Shown piece after piece: positions 17,571-27,495 of a stretch of 39,499 bases of DNA. The notes under the pieces were generated by a model that ran no database searches, was not told the DNA's origin, and worked only from the letters and a program-made list of their open reading frames with translations. The position numbers and the translations under genes were made by a program. Numbering within the stretch: position 1 is the stretch's first letter; each line of letters opens with the position of its first letter. The DNA is from an uncultured Synechococcales cyanobacterium (GTDB lineage Bacteria > Cyanobacteriota > Cyanobacteriia > Thermosynechococcales > Thermosynechococcaceae), in NCBI GenBank assembly GCA_902806435.1, contig CADCWO010000145.1, forward strand, positions 10,490 to 49,988. The letters run 5' to 3'.

Positions 17571-17852
17571 TTAGGGGCCGGAAAAGACTGCATTCTCAAC
17601 ATCTTGACGGCTCAGAGAATACTTAAAGGTCCTTTGGATATCCCGGCCATCCACTCCCGCCCCTAGGTAGCGAATGGTTAATTCCTCGATATCTAGGGCA
17701 AGTTCTGCCTTCCAGGTTGCTTTCTCTAACTGCCAACGATGCAGGTCACCTGTATCCTGTCTACATCCTTGGGCTTGCAACCACTGCTCAATGTCAGGTA
17801 GAGGATGGTTATAGAGAGGGGTGTCCGCGGGGGGAAGAGATAGTTCACTCAT
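17571..17852 (-). CDS. DUF3143 domain protein
   Basis: A 93-residue soluble protein. The family pattern is NHPLPDIEQWLQAQGCRQD, then the W-rich WQLEKATWKAELALDIEELT, then IRYLGAGVDGRDIQRTFKYS. DUF3143 occurs in cyanobacteria and plastid-bearing plants, and its function is unknown. Its ATG overlaps the stop of the upstream J-domain gene (17849-17852), so the two are translationally coupled and probably act together. It converges with uppS, with only 15 bases between their stops and no strong terminator. Confidence 0.85.
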   Translation of the reverse strand: MSELSLPPADTPLYNHPLPDIEQWLQAQGCRQDTGDLHRWQLEKATWKAELALDIEELTIRYLGAGVDGRDIQRTFKYSLSRQDVENAVFSGP

Positions 17853-18478
17853 AGGCCAGTTTGTAAATATTTGGTTCTAATCACTTCATTTGGTGCCGAG
17901 CTATTCAACCCACTAGCGACTTGTTGCGGCTGTCGAGATAAAGGTTCTTGCTGAATCAGTACGGGTTCGTTTGGGGGGGAAGTCAAATCACGTGACTGCC
18001 AGACCGTATCACCTCCGGTTAGACCAATCGTGATTGCCAGCAGCAGGCAAGCAAGAAAGGTAGCGCCCAGAATAAATAGGGCAAAAAGCTCTCCTGGCGA
18101 AAGGGAGCGATCGCTAGCGTCTATGTAGGCAGAAGAGCGGAGGGGTTTGAAAGAAGCACTCCCAGCCATCGGTTGTGACGCTTGAATGACGTGGACCCGG
18201 GAAAAGCCAATTTTTTGGTCATAAACCAGACGCCGTTCTGGACTACTGAGAGTAGCATAGGCTGCATTCAGTTGTTGGAATTTTTCTGTAGCGAGCGCAC
18301 TAGGTAGATCAGTCGTATCAGGATGATACCGTTTGCTCATATCCCGGTAGGCACGACGAATGTCTTGTACCGATGCGGAAGGAGTTAAGCCTAGCATCGT
18401 GTAGTACGTAGAACCCAAGCTGGGACTAACAGTCTTCCAACTCTTAGAATTGTCTGGGGCTGCCTTATTATCAGTCAC
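17849..18478 (-). CDS. Membrane-anchored J-domain protein
   Basis: A 209-residue DnaJ-like cochaperone without the zinc-finger or C-terminal substrate domains. The J domain (about 23-90) is YYTMLGLTPSASVQDIRRAY, then RYHPDTT with the Hsp70-activating HPD triad, then LNAAYATLSSPERRLVYDQK. One transmembrane helix lies near 130-155 (LFALFILGATFLACLLLAIT). It likely recruits an Hsp70 to a membrane site. The start is GTG at 18478-18476 with AAGGGAA upstream. It is coupled by overlap to DUF3143 and lies 274 bases downstream of pilC on the same strand, so it probably has its own promoter. Confidence 0.85.
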   Translation of the reverse strand: MTDNKAAPDNSKSWKTVSPSLGSTYYTMLGLTPSASVQDIRRAYRDMSKRYHPDTTDLPSALATEKFQQLNAAYATLSSPERRLVYDQKIGFSRVHVIQASQPMAGSASFKPLRSSAYIDASDRSLSPGELFALFILGATFLACLLLAITIGLTGGDTVWQSRDLTSPPNEPVLIQQEPLSRQPQQVASGLNSSAPNEVIRTKYLQTGL

Positions 18479-18752
18479 ACAGAATTCCCTTGCCTAACTT
18501 TGACATTGTAGCTAGGTTTACAGCTTGATAGTCAGTCTATTCAATGATGGTAGTCCCATGCTGATAACCACAACATTGAAAAGTAAGAGGTGAATAGACG
18601 AGGCTAACTTGAATTTGTCTTACCCGCAATTTTACGGTGAATCAGCCAGAAAAAGTACTAATTTATGCGCTACCTAAACAGCCAATCCTAGACGAATAAG
18701 AATAATTCATCATGCAGCTATAGCTTCATAACCTGGGAATTACCGCCAACGC

Positions 18753-19970
18753 TTATTTAACCAAATCAAATACTTTAAACATTGGCAGGTACATAGCAAC
18801 TAAAATTGAACCGACCATGCCGCCTAGAACTGCAATCATAATTGGTTCCATAATACTTGTGAGAGCTTTGACAGCCTGTTCCACCTCATCTTCATAGAAA
18901 TCGGCCACTTTCATCAGCATCTTGTCCAGTTCTCCGGTTTCTTCACCAACGCTGATCATCTGGATTGCCAAGAGCGGGAAGACTTGGTTTTTCTGCAAAG
19001 CCAAGCTGATCATGCCGCCTCCTTGAATCTCCCGGCGGGCTTCTTCTAAGGCATTGGCAATAACTTGGTTGCCAGAGGTATCGCGCACGATCTCAAGAGA
19101 ACTTAAAACTGGAACTCCAGAGCGCGATAGAGAACCAAAGGTACGGCAAAACCGAGCCACCGCTGTCTTTTGGATTAAGTCGCCGAACAGCGGTAACTTT
19201 AGTTGCAGGCGATCAAGTGTTTCCCGGCCCGCCCGAGTTTTGTAGTACTGCCTGATCCCATAGACTATTGCTGCCACAATAAAGGGAATAATTAAGGCAG
19301 TTCTGCTGCGTAAGAGTTCACTCAGATTGACAAGGGCTTGCGTGAAGGCTGGTAATTCACCCCCTAGCTGCTTAAAAATGCCTCCAAAGACGGGGATGAT
19401 AAAAATCACCATACCAAAAAAAACGGCAACAGCGATACAGGAAACCACAACTGGATAGGACAAGGCGGACTTAATTTGGTTGTTGAGGCGAGCCTGGTCC
19501 TCTAGCAGTTTGGAGAGTCGATTTAGCACCTCATCGAGCACACCTCCAGCTTCACCAGCCTGGACCATGCTGACATAAAGCGTATCAAAGGCTTCTGGAT
19601 GCATTCGCATAGCGTCGGAGAGGTTGGAGCCCTGTTGCACGTCTGCATTGATTTCCATTAAAGCTTTTTTCAGCTTTTTATTAGTGGTCTGCTCTGCCAG
19701 CACCCCTAAGCTCCGAACCATGGCAACTCCAGCATTAACCAGGACAGCAAACTGGCGCGAGAAAATAGCTCTATCCTTGACTGTAATCTTACTTAAGAAG
19801 CTGAGATCAATTTCACCTTTAAAGCTAAAGCCTTCAGCTTCTTTAATGTCTAGGGTGAACAGCCCTTTATTTCGTAAAGCAGATCGTGCTTCGGCGGTGG
19901 AATTAGCAACGATCTTCTGTGTCTTCGGTTTTCCTTGGGCATCTCGAGCCCGAGCAACATAGGTAGGCAT
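18753..19970 (-). CDS. pilC: Type IV pilus inner-membrane platform protein PilC
   Basis: A 405-residue T2SSF-family protein forming the platform on which PilB and PilT act. It begins MPTYVARARDAQGKPKTQKI. Two repeats of the T2SF domain follow: FSRQFAVLVNAGVAMVRSLG near 75, and VARFCRTFGSLSRSGVPVLS near 275, each with helical cores. Transmembrane helices lie near 175-200 (VVVSCIAVAVFFGMVIFIIP), 225-245 and 375-400. I choose the ATG at 19970-19968, the standard N-terminus. An upstream TTG/GTG-type start (to 20069) would overlap pilT and add 33 unrelated residues. It is the third gene of the pilB-pilT-pilC operon. Confidence 0.94.
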   Translation of the reverse strand: MPTYVARARDAQGKPKTQKIVANSTAEARSALRNKGLFTLDIKEAEGFSFKGEIDLSFLSKITVKDRAIFSRQFAVLVNAGVAMVRSLGVLAEQTTNKKLKKALMEINADVQQGSNLSDAMRMHPEAFDTLYVSMVQAGEAGGVLDEVLNRLSKLLEDQARLNNQIKSALSYPVVVSCIAVAVFFGMVIFIIPVFGGIFKQLGGELPAFTQALVNLSELLRSRTALIIPFIVAAIVYGIRQYYKTRAGRETLDRLQLKLPLFGDLIQKTAVARFCRTFGSLSRSGVPVLSSLEIVRDTSGNQVIANALEEARREIQGGGMISLALQKNQVFPLLAIQMISVGEETGELDKMLMKVADFYEDEVEQAVKALTSIMEPIMIAVLGGMVGSILVAMYLPMFKVFDLVK

Positions 19971-20025
19971 GATGTAGAACCAGTCGCAGGGAAGTAGTAC
20001 TTGAGCAAGCAGTGATTTGCCAGTC

Positions 20026-21150
20026 TTATTTGCCAGCAAAGGCAGCCGATTTAGCTGGCTGGACACCACCGATAGCTACCGGGCCAATTAACCGCTGAAG
20101 TTCATCCGGGCGGGCCGTTTTGGACATTGCTGCTTCGAAGGAAATCGTGCCAGATTGGTAAAGGTCAGCTAAAACTTTTTCAAGCGTCACCATCGCCAAC
20201 TTGCCGCCTGTTTGGATAGCGGAATAAATTTGGGAGGTTTTTCCTTCGCGGATCAAGTTGGCGATCGCCGGAGTTACAACCATAATTTCTTGAGCCATCA
20301 CCCGGCCATACTCACCCGGCTTTGGATTCTTCTTAGGTACTAGCGTCTGGCTAAACACTGCTACCAGCGAGTTAGACAATTGCACCCTGATCTGCGTTTG
20401 CTGCACGGGTGGAAATACATCTACTACGCGATCAACGGTTTGCGCTGCTGAACTGGTATGCAGCGTCCCAAAGACAAGGTGCCCAGTTTCCGCTGCCGTG
20501 ATTGCCAACTGAATGGTTTCTAAATCTCGCATTTCCCCAACTAGGATCACGTCAGGGTCTTCACGCAAAGCTGCTCTTAAGGCGTTTGCAAAGCTTTTGG
20601 TATCCTCACCAACCTGACGCTGGTGAATCAGGCTTTTTTGCGGCTCATAGACAAACTCAATTGGGTCTTCTACGGTTAGGATATGCTCTGCCCGCGTCAT
20701 ATTGATGTTATTGATCATTGAGGCCAAGGTAGTAGACTTACCAGACCCAGTAGGACCCGTGACTAAAATCAGCCCCTTTGGTTTTTCCGCCATCTCCCGC
20801 ACAATATGAGGTAGGCCCAAAGTCTCAATATTGGGGATTTTGGAGCTTAACGCCCGGAGGCAAGCGGCATAGGTACCCCGATCTTTGTAGACATTCACTC
20901 GGAAGCGTGCCAAACCTCGCACACCATAGGAGCAATCCAGTTCCCAGTTTTGCTCTAATTGTTTGCGCTGAGTGTTATTGAGCATCATGAAGATCAATCG
21001 TTGGCATTGCTCTGGCGTCAATGGCTCGTACTCAGTGGGGGTTAAGTGACCGCTAACCCGAATGTAAGGAGGTAAACCGGCTGAGAGATGTAAGTCGGAG
21101 CCCCCACTCTCGATTACCTGCTCCATCAAGTCTTCAATCATTAGGTCCAT
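20026..21150 (-). CDS. pilT: Type IV pilus retraction ATPase PilT
   Basis: A 374-residue hexameric secretion ATPase that depolymerises pili for twitching motility and DNA uptake. It carries the PilT PAS-like N-terminal region (GGSDLHLSAGLPPYIRVSGH), Walker A GPTGSGKST (132-140), the Asp box EDPDVILVGEMRD, the His box TGHLVFGTLHTSSA, and the PilT-specific AIRNLIRE-like loop (AIANLIREGKTSQIYS) near 300. All motifs are intact. The ATG at 21150-21148 has a strong AGAGGA site. It lies 68 bases downstream of pilB and 55 upstream of the pilC ATG. In Synechocystis its homologue is needed for phototaxis. Confidence 0.96.
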   Translation of the reverse strand: MDLMIEDLMEQVIESGGSDLHLSAGLPPYIRVSGHLTPTEYEPLTPEQCQRLIFMMLNNTQRKQLEQNWELDCSYGVRGLARFRVNVYKDRGTYAACLRALSSKIPNIETLGLPHIVREMAEKPKGLILVTGPTGSGKSTTLASMINNINMTRAEHILTVEDPIEFVYEPQKSLIHQRQVGEDTKSFANALRAALREDPDVILVGEMRDLETIQLAITAAETGHLVFGTLHTSSAAQTVDRVVDVFPPVQQTQIRVQLSNSLVAVFSQTLVPKKNPKPGEYGRVMAQEIMVVTPAIANLIREGKTSQIYSAIQTGGKLAMVTLEKVLADLYQSGTISFEAAMSKTARPDELQRLIGPVAIGGVQPAKSAAFAGK

Positions 21151-21218
21151 AAATTCCTCTCACTAGTTCAATCAGTTGATGTAGGACTGAGCGCGAAAGA
21201 ATGCTACTGGCTGGGTAC

Positions 21219-23207
21219 CTACTCGCTAGTAAAACGAGGAGTTGTACAGTAAGGGCAATCTAGCCATTCTGGTTGGGCCTCAGCTCCACAAACCCGACAG
21301 GTAAGTGAAGTTTTGCGCTTGGCTTTTAGTTCTGCCTCTAAGCCGGTATCTGTGAACGTCACCCGCTCTACCTCTTCTAGGGTGGTTTGGCCTTGTTTGA
21401 CCAGATTCAAGCTGTAGGCTAACAGCGTCACCATACCTTCCTCTACGGCAACTTCTTTAATTCGTTCCGTGGGGGCACCTTCGGTAATTAGGCTTTGGAG
21501 CCGCTCTGTGACTTGCATGATCTCGTAGACACCGCAGCGACCCTTGTAGCCAATGCCACTGCACTTTTCGCAAACGGGCTGGCCGTTTTCTTTAGCTGTC
21601 TGGATGTCTTCCGGCTGTAATGCATTCGCCTTGTAAAACGTTACCTCTAAATTCCGAGAAGCTGCTAAGCCAAAGCGGGCCAGTTCTTCTGAACTAGGGG
21701 TATAGGGAATCCGGCATTCATGACAAACACGCCGCATTAGTCGCTGGGCAACGACTCCGATCAAAGAAGCAGAAACCATGAAAGACTCGACTTCCATTTC
21801 GCCTAAACGGGCGATCGCACTGGCAGCGTCGTTGGTGTGTAAGGTTGTGAGTACTAGGTGCCCAGTTAGGGCAGCTTCAATCGCAGTTTTTGCCGTTTCT
21901 TTATCCCGTGTCTCGCCGACCAGAATAACGTCAGGATCTTGACGCAGAAAAGCTCGGAGGATTGAGGCAAAGTCCATGCCTTTTTCTCGGATGACTTGTA
22001 CCTGAGTGAGGCCGGGTAACGTATATTCAATCGGGTCTTCTGCGGTGCTGATATTGACGCCAGGGCTATTGCATTCAGCTAAGGCAGAGTAGAGGGTTGT
22101 TGTTTTACCAGAACCGGTGGGACCTGTGACTAAAATCAAGCCAAAGGGGCGCCTTGTCATGTCCCTAACGGCTTGGAGACCATCAGGATCACTGATCAAC
22201 TTATCTAAGCCCAGTTGAGTCGAGGAATTATCTAAGATTCGTAGGACAATTTTTTCGCCGTAGCGAGTGGGTAAGGTATTGACACGGAAGTCTACTTTGC
22301 GCCCCTGAAATAGCCTGCGGATACGCCCATCTTGAGGTTTTCGTCGTTCGGCAATATCGAGTTCCGCAATAATCTTGAACCGGGAAACGACTGCTGGAAT
22401 AATCTTTTTCGGCAAAGCATCAAAGGCTTGACGCAAAACACCATCTTTACGGAACCGAATGCGTAAGCTTTCTTCCTGTGGCTCAATATGAATATCAGAA
22501 ACATCTTCTTGCAGTGCTTTAGCTAAGACTTTATTAACCAGAGAAATCACCGGCGCTGCTTCCGCATCCTGTAAAGAGGCGGCTAGGTCATCTTCCGTTT
22601 CTCCTGGTGCATCTTCCAAGTCACCAAGATCACCTAACTCAATGGCTGAAATGTCAACCTGTTGTTGCTTGTTCGCTTTTTCGTCTAAAGGTTTTGCGAT
22701 CAATTGTTGATAGTCTTCTAAAGCAATCACCAGCCGCTGCAAGCTCAAGCCTTGAGGGCGGAGGATGCGCCCCAAGTCATCCAAGGCACCTAAATTCTCC
22801 GGATCGACCATTGCTACTAGGACCGATGGGCTAGGGGTCTCAGTCCGCGAAAGAGGTACTAGCTGGTAGCGACGGCAAATATCAATTGGAATCAGCGTGT
22901 TAATTAACTGGCTAATTTGCTGAGTCGGAACTTGATGGAGTTCAGGGTCAAGGGACTCAATCCCGTAGAGAATTTTTAGCTCAAATAGTTGCTGGCGCTT
23001 GTACTGGCGGATCAGGTCTGGAGGAAGTGACTTGCCTGTGAGCTTTTCAATCACCTCCATGAGAGGACGCCCTGACTTGCGGCTTTCTAGAGCAGCTTGC
23101 TGTATTTGTTCATGGTTGGCATAGCCAGATTGAATCAGCTTATTGCCAAAGGGGAAAAAGCTTTGCCGGACAACTAAGGCACGCCGCTGGGAGGGAGAAC
23201 TGGTCAT
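21219..23207 (-). CDS. pilB: Type IV pilus assembly ATPase PilB (GspE/PulE family)
   Basis: A 662-residue extension ATPase. The GspE N-terminal domain occupies about 20-170, with an acidic linker near 190-215 (LGDLGDLEDAPGETEDDLAA). The catalytic core has VSDIHIEP, Walker A GPTGSGKTT (362-370), DPDVILVGETRD and TGHLVLTTLHTND. A four-cysteine zinc site follows (CHEC, CEKC-GIGYKGRCG). The last 25 residues form a second Cys4 ribbon (CRVCGAEAQPEWLDCPYC). I prefer ATG 23207 because family members begin MTSS. A TTG at 23252 with GAGG four bases upstream would add 15 residues and cannot be excluded. It is the first gene of pilB-pilT-pilC and is divergent from grpE. Confidence 0.94.
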   Translation of the reverse strand: MTSSPSQRRALVVRQSFFPFGNKLIQSGYANHEQIQQAALESRKSGRPLMEVIEKLTGKSLPPDLIRQYKRQQLFELKILYGIESLDPELHQVPTQQISQLINTLIPIDICRRYQLVPLSRTETPSPSVLVAMVDPENLGALDDLGRILRPQGLSLQRLVIALEDYQQLIAKPLDEKANKQQQVDISAIELGDLGDLEDAPGETEDDLAASLQDAEAAPVISLVNKVLAKALQEDVSDIHIEPQEESLRIRFRKDGVLRQAFDALPKKIIPAVVSRFKIIAELDIAERRKPQDGRIRRLFQGRKVDFRVNTLPTRYGEKIVLRILDNSSTQLGLDKLISDPDGLQAVRDMTRRPFGLILVTGPTGSGKTTTLYSALAECNSPGVNISTAEDPIEYTLPGLTQVQVIREKGMDFASILRAFLRQDPDVILVGETRDKETAKTAIEAALTGHLVLTTLHTNDAASAIARLGEMEVESFMVSASLIGVVAQRLMRRVCHECRIPYTPSSEELARFGLAASRNLEVTFYKANALQPEDIQTAKENGQPVCEKCSGIGYKGRCGVYEIMQVTERLQSLITEGAPTERIKEVAVEEGMVTLLAYSLNLVKQGQTTLEEVERVTFTDTGLEAELKAKRKTSLTCRVCGAEAQPEWLDCPYCTTPRFTSE

Positions 23208-23527
23208 AGCTGATAAAAAGGCTCTGCTTAGAGGATGCCCCGAAATCAGCAAGAGTCCTCACAGAGCCAAAACTTTATAGATGATTCCTGGGTTGCAGGT
23301 GTCTATAGCGTTGCTGCTAAACAGCCACGCTACTTTGGAGGCAGTACTGATCAAGATGTCAGTATCCCTACTTAATCCCTACTTAGAGATGGGTGAAAGA
23401 CTGACTCTACAGGATATGCTTAACACTTAGTGATCCAGCCGGACTTTCTAATTCTGATACTCAGCAATTAGCAGCCCGTATCAGCACTTTCTACAATTGA
23501 AGTTAAAGCACTTGAAATTAGATCACC
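23208..23527. other. Divergent promoter region between pilB and grpE
   Basis: About 320 bases (275 if the TTG start of pilB is used) must hold promoters for both the pilus operon and the chaperone cluster. I searched by eye for the CIRCE heat-shock operator (TTAGCACTC with its inverted copy) and did not find it. Only a partial TTAGCAGCC at 23467 is present. No hairpin or other motif stands out. Confidence 0.45.
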
Positions 23528-24244
23528 ATGACTGAGGAAGAAAAACAGCTAGAGAACTTCGCACCAGCCGTTGATTCCGCGACGGTTTCTGAAGGCCAAG
23601 CAACGGAGCCCACCCCAGTGGTAGAAAGCGTGGCTCAAGATGGAACAACTGAGACACTCCTAGACGCAGATCTGGATGTTGGTCCAGCGTCTTTGGACGA
23701 CACTGTTTCAACCTCTGAGTTAGTTAATCAAGAAGCACTAGCCCAGTTGGCAACAGAGGTTGAGGCTCTGAGGGCGCAACTTGAGGAACGGGCGAGCCAG
23801 TACATGCGAATCGCGGCTGACTTCGATAACTTTCGCAAGCGTAGCCAAAAGGAAAAAGAAGATTTAGAACAGCAAGCCAAGCGTAATACCTTGAGCGAGT
23901 TGCTACCCGTAATTGACAGTTTTGAGCGAGCCCGCTCCCAATTGAAGCCGCAATCGGAGCAAGAGGCCAATATTCATAAAAGCTATCAAGGCATTTATAA
24001 ACAGTTAGTAGATTGTTTAAAGCGGATTGGTGTCTCCCCGATGCGTCCTGAGGGTAAAATGTTTGACCCAGCATTTCATGAAGCAGTAATGCGGGAATCA
24101 ACGGATCAGTATCCAGAAGGAACGGTGGTTGAAGAACTGGTCAGGGGATACCTAATCGGTGATCGCGTCCTGCGCCATGCGATGGTCAAGGTTGCTACTG
24201 CTCCTGAGCCAACGATGGTTTCAGATTCGGCTCAGGTAGAGTAA
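23528..24244 (+). CDS. grpE: Nucleotide exchange factor GrpE
   Basis: A 238-residue cochaperone that releases ADP from DnaK. A long acidic, disordered N-terminus (to about 75) is followed by a coiled coil (EALRAQLEERASQYMRIAAD), then FDNFRKRSQKEKEDLEQQAK, LLPVIDSFERAR, and the beta-wing region GVSPMRPEGKMFDPAFHEAV with GYLIGDRVLRHAMVKVA. The order and final GYL-DRVLR motif are diagnostic. The start is ATG at 23528 without a strong ribosome-binding site. It leads grpE-dnaK-dnaJ, with 148 bases before dnaK. Confidence 0.96.
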   Translation: MTEEEKQLENFAPAVDSATVSEGQATEPTPVVESVAQDGTTETLLDADLDVGPASLDDTVSTSELVNQEALAQLATEVEALRAQLEERASQYMRIAADFDNFRKRSQKEKEDLEQQAKRNTLSELLPVIDSFERARSQLKPQSEQEANIHKSYQGIYKQLVDCLKRIGVSPMRPEGKMFDPAFHEAVMRESTDQYPEGTVVEELVRGYLIGDRVLRHAMVKVATAPEPTMVSDSAQVE

Positions 24245-24392
24245 TAACGGCTTAAGTCCGCTTTTGCCTCACATAGGCTGGTGATGCTGTAGGGATTTAG
24301 AGCTAGCTTGATTAGATTTCCCAGTGATTGCGGAATACTGCTGAGGAGTGTCTGGCCAAGCTGACTTTTATCCGCCATCACCACCGTAAGTT

Positions 24393-26324
24393 ATGGGAAA
24401 GCGAAAAGTGATTGGAATTGACTTAGGTACCACAAACAGTTGTGTTGCTGTCCTAGAGGGAGGTCAACCCACTGTAATCTCTAGCTCTGAAGGAGGACGA
24501 ACCACGCCAAGCGTTGTTGGATTTGGCAAAGTAGGCGATCGTTTGGTTGGTCAACTGGCGAAGCGGCAAGCCGTAACAAATGCTGAAAACACTGTTTTCA
24601 GCATCAAACGGTTCATCGGCCGTCGCTGGGACGAAACTGAAGCTGAGCGCAGTCGCGTTTCTTACAACTGTGTCAAGGGGAAAGACAGCACTGTAGATGT
24701 GCAAGTGCGACAGCACACTTGTACCCCCCAAGAAATCTCGGCCATGATCTTGCAAAAACTGAAGCAGGATGCGGAGAATCACTTGGGGGAGCCTGTTTCG
24801 CAGGTAGTAATTACGGTACCTGCTTATTTCAGTGACGCTCAACGCCAGGCTACTAAGGACGCTGGTGCGATTGCTGGACTGGAAGTGCTGCGGATTATTA
24901 ATGAACCTACTGCAGCCGCCCTATCCTATGGTTTGGACAAACAGGACCAAGACCAGACAATTCTTGTCTTTGACTTAGGGGGTGGTACGTTCGATGTTTC
25001 AGTATTGCAATTGGGGGATGGCGTTTTTGAGGTCAAAGCTACCTCCGGTAATAATCACTTGGGTGGCGACAATTTCGATGAGTGTATCCTCAGTTGGATG
25101 CTAAATACTTTTAAGGCAGATTCTGGCCTTGATCTTTCCCAAGACAAAATGGCTCTACAACGCTTGAGAGAAGCTGCTGAGAAAGCAAAAATTGAGCTAT
25201 CGAGTACAGTTGCTACATCCATTAACCTGCCTTTTATCACCGCTGATCAGACAGGCCCAAAGCACTTGGAAGTTGAGCTAACACGTGCCAAATTTGAGGA
25301 GCTGTCTAGCCATCTGATCGAGGCAACGATTCAGCCCATGGCTCAAGCCCTCAAGGATAGCGCTCTAAGTACTGAGAAGATTGACCGAATTATTTTAGTG
25401 GGGGGTTCGACGCGTGTTCCAGCGGTTCAAGAAGCAATTCGCAAGCACTTTGGTGGTAAGACCCCAGACCGCTCAGTCAATCCTGATGAAGCAGTCGCAT
25501 TAGGCGCAGCGATTCAAGCCGGGGTGCTGGGAGGCGAAGTTAAAGATTTACTGCTTTTAGATGTCGCTCCTTTGTCTTTAGGCATTGAAACTTATGGCGG
25601 TGTGTTTACCAAGATTATCGAGCGCAATACAACCTTGCCAACCAGCCGCTCGCAGTCATTTTCCACAGCTGTGGATGGGCAGACCTCTGTCGAGATTCAA
25701 GTTCTGCAGGGAGAGCGGGCCATGGCTAAAGACAATAAACTTCTGGGGAAGTTTGAGCTGACCGGCATTCCCTCGGCGGCACGGGGTGTACCCCAAATTG
25801 AAGTGGCTTTTGATATTGATGCCAACGGCATTCTCAATGTTTCTGCTCAAGATAAAGGCACAGGCCACCAGCAAAGTATCCGGATTAGTAACACGGGAGG
25901 ATTAAGTGCTAGCGAAGTCGAGCGAATGCGGCAAGAAGCTAGTTTATCTGCCGATATTGATCGCCAGCACAAAGAGCGGGCTGAGCTAAAAAACCAGGCT
26001 GATAGCTTGGTTTATAGTTATGAATCGACACTTAGTGGAAATGCCGCTCTAGTAAGTGAGCAACTCCAGGCGGAAGCAGGCCAAAAAGTAGCGGAATTAA
26101 AAGCGGCGGTCGCAGATCAGACTGTGGCGGTCGCTAGCTTAAAGCAACAAGTTGCAGCAGTGCAACAGGTGGTGTTTGCGATTGGTGCAGCAATTTATGG
26201 TCAGATTAGTAATCTAACCCAAGCTCAGGGTAGTGTAGGTGCAAATGAAGTGATTGCGGACAACGTGACTGTGATCAACAATAATGACGATACAATCATT
26301 AATGATTACGAAGCAATTGACTAA
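24393..26324 (+). CDS. dnaK: Hsp70 chaperone DnaK (grpE-linked paralog)
   Basis: A 643-residue Hsp70. The nucleotide-binding domain has [18 protein letters not shown] (phosphate 1), [40 protein letters not shown] and [13 protein letters not shown]. The linker is [19 protein letters not shown], followed by the beta-sandwich substrate domain and a helical lid from about 500. The C-terminus is unusual: it ends [15 protein letters not shown] rather than in the acidic EEVK/EDKK-type tail of the main bacterial DnaK. Cyanobacteria carry several DnaK genes. Linkage to grpE and the [17 protein letters not shown] segment suggest the DnaK1-like paralog, but I assign that with caution. Confidence 0.95.
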   Translation: MGKRKVIGIDLGTTNSCVAVLEGGQPTVISSSEGGRTTPSVVGFGKVGDRLVGQLAKRQAVTNAENTVFSIKRFIGRRWDETEAERSRVSYNCVKGKDSTVDVQVRQHTCTPQEISAMILQKLKQDAENHLGEPVSQVVITVPAYFSDAQRQATKDAGAIAGLEVLRIINEPTAAALSYGLDKQDQDQTILVFDLGGGTFDVSVLQLGDGVFEVKATSGNNHLGGDNFDECILSWMLNTFKADSGLDLSQDKMALQRLREAAEKAKIELSSTVATSINLPFITADQTGPKHLEVELTRAKFEELSSHLIEATIQPMAQALKDSALSTEKIDRIILVGGSTRVPAVQEAIRKHFGGKTPDRSVNPDEAVALGAAIQAGVLGGEVKDLLLLDVAPLSLGIETYGGVFTKIIERNTTLPTSRSQSFSTAVDGQTSVEIQVLQGERAMAKDNKLLGKFELTGIPSAARGVPQIEVAFDIDANGILNVSAQDKGTGHQQSIRISNTGGLSASEVERMRQEASLSADIDRQHKERAELKNQADSLVYSYESTLSGNAALVSEQLQAEAGQKVAELKAAVADQTVAVASLKQQVAAVQQVVFAIGAAIYGQISNLTQAQGSVGANEVIADNVTVINNNDDTIINDYEAID

Positions 26325-26370
26325 CTCAGTTGCTGGCTAATCTCAGTTTTTTACTTCTAAACCGCGCTTT

Positions 26371-27495
26371 ATGGCCCGCGACTACTATGACATTCTCGGC
26401 GTCTCTCGTGATATAGACCAAGAGGACCTTAAGCGTGCCTACCGTCGCCTAGCTCGGAAATATCATCCTGATGTGAACAAAGAGGCTGGGGCTGAGGAGC
26501 GCTTTAAGGAAATCAACCGGGCCTACGAAGTTCTCTCAGAACCGGAGACCCGTGCCCGTTACGACCGTTTTGGGGAAGCAGGGGTTGGCTCTGCTGCAGG
26601 TGCAGCCGGGTTCCAAGACTTTGGCGATATTGGCGGCTTTGCTGACATATTTGAAAGTTTCTTCAGTGGCTTTGCTGGAGGTGCCGGGGGACAGACAACC
26701 CGCAGGCGCAGTGGGCCGGCTCGTGGTGATGATCTACGGTTTGACCTAAGACTGGATTTCCGGGAAGCAGTGTTTGGGGGTGAGAAGGAAATCCGAATTA
26801 GTCATCTGGAAACCTGTGCCACCTGTGGCGGCAATGGTGCCAAACCAGGTACTCGGCCCCGCACCTGCACAACCTGTAGTGGCTCTGGCCAAGTCCGTCG
26901 TGCCACCCGCACACCTTTTGGTAGCTTTACACAAGTATCTGCCTGTCCAACCTGCAATGGGTCTGGGCAAATGATTGAAGACCGGTGTGAAACCTGTAAC
27001 GGCAACGGCCAAAACCAGGTGACGAAGAAGCTTAAGATTACAATTCCCGCCGGGGTAGATACAGGCACCCGGTTGCGGGTGTCGAATGAAGGCGATACTG
27101 GGCAGCGAGGGGGACCGGCTGGGGATCTCTACGTCTACTTGTTTGTGCAAGAAGATTCAGAGTTCCAGCGTGATGGTATTAACATTCTCTCACAGCTCAA
27201 AATTAGCTATCTGCAAGCAATTTTAGGCTGCCGGATCCCGGTGAATACGGTAGATGGTGAAGAGGAGTTAATGATCCCGGCCGGAACTCAGCCAGCCACC
27301 GTTCTCACCTTAGAAAATAAAGGTGTACCACGTCTGGGCAATCCTGTGAGCCGAGGTAATCACTTAATTACTATTTTGATTGATATCCCAACACGCATCA
27401 CACCGGAGGAGCGGGAGTTGCTAGAAAAATTAGCAAAGATAAAGGGCGATCGCACCGGTAAAGGAGGCTTTTTAGGAGGGCTATTCCGAGGATGA
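26371..27495 (+). CDS. dnaJ: Chaperone protein DnaJ
   Basis: A 374-residue class A J protein. The J domain (1-67) contains HPD at 32-34. A Gly/Phe-rich linker covers about 68-118. Four CxxCxGxG zinc motifs have cysteines at 149/152, 166/169, 192/195 and 206/209, and two C-terminal substrate domains follow. All parts are intact. It delivers clients to DnaK and stimulates its ATPase. It starts at ATG 26371, 46 bases after dnaK, and its TGA overlaps the ATG of the TusA-like gene (27492-27495). Confidence 0.97.
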   Translation: MARDYYDILGVSRDIDQEDLKRAYRRLARKYHPDVNKEAGAEERFKEINRAYEVLSEPETRARYDRFGEAGVGSAAGAAGFQDFGDIGGFADIFESFFSGFAGGAGGQTTRRRSGPARGDDLRFDLRLDFREAVFGGEKEIRISHLETCATCGGNGAKPGTRPRTCTTCSGSGQVRRATRTPFGSFTQVSACPTCNGSGQMIEDRCETCNGNGQNQVTKKLKITIPAGVDTGTRLRVSNEGDTGQRGGPAGDLYVYLFVQEDSEFQRDGINILSQLKISYLQAILGCRIPVNTVDGEEELMIPAGTQPATVLTLENKGVPRLGNPVSRGNHLITILIDIPTRITPEERELLEKLAKIKGDRTGKGGFLGGLFRG

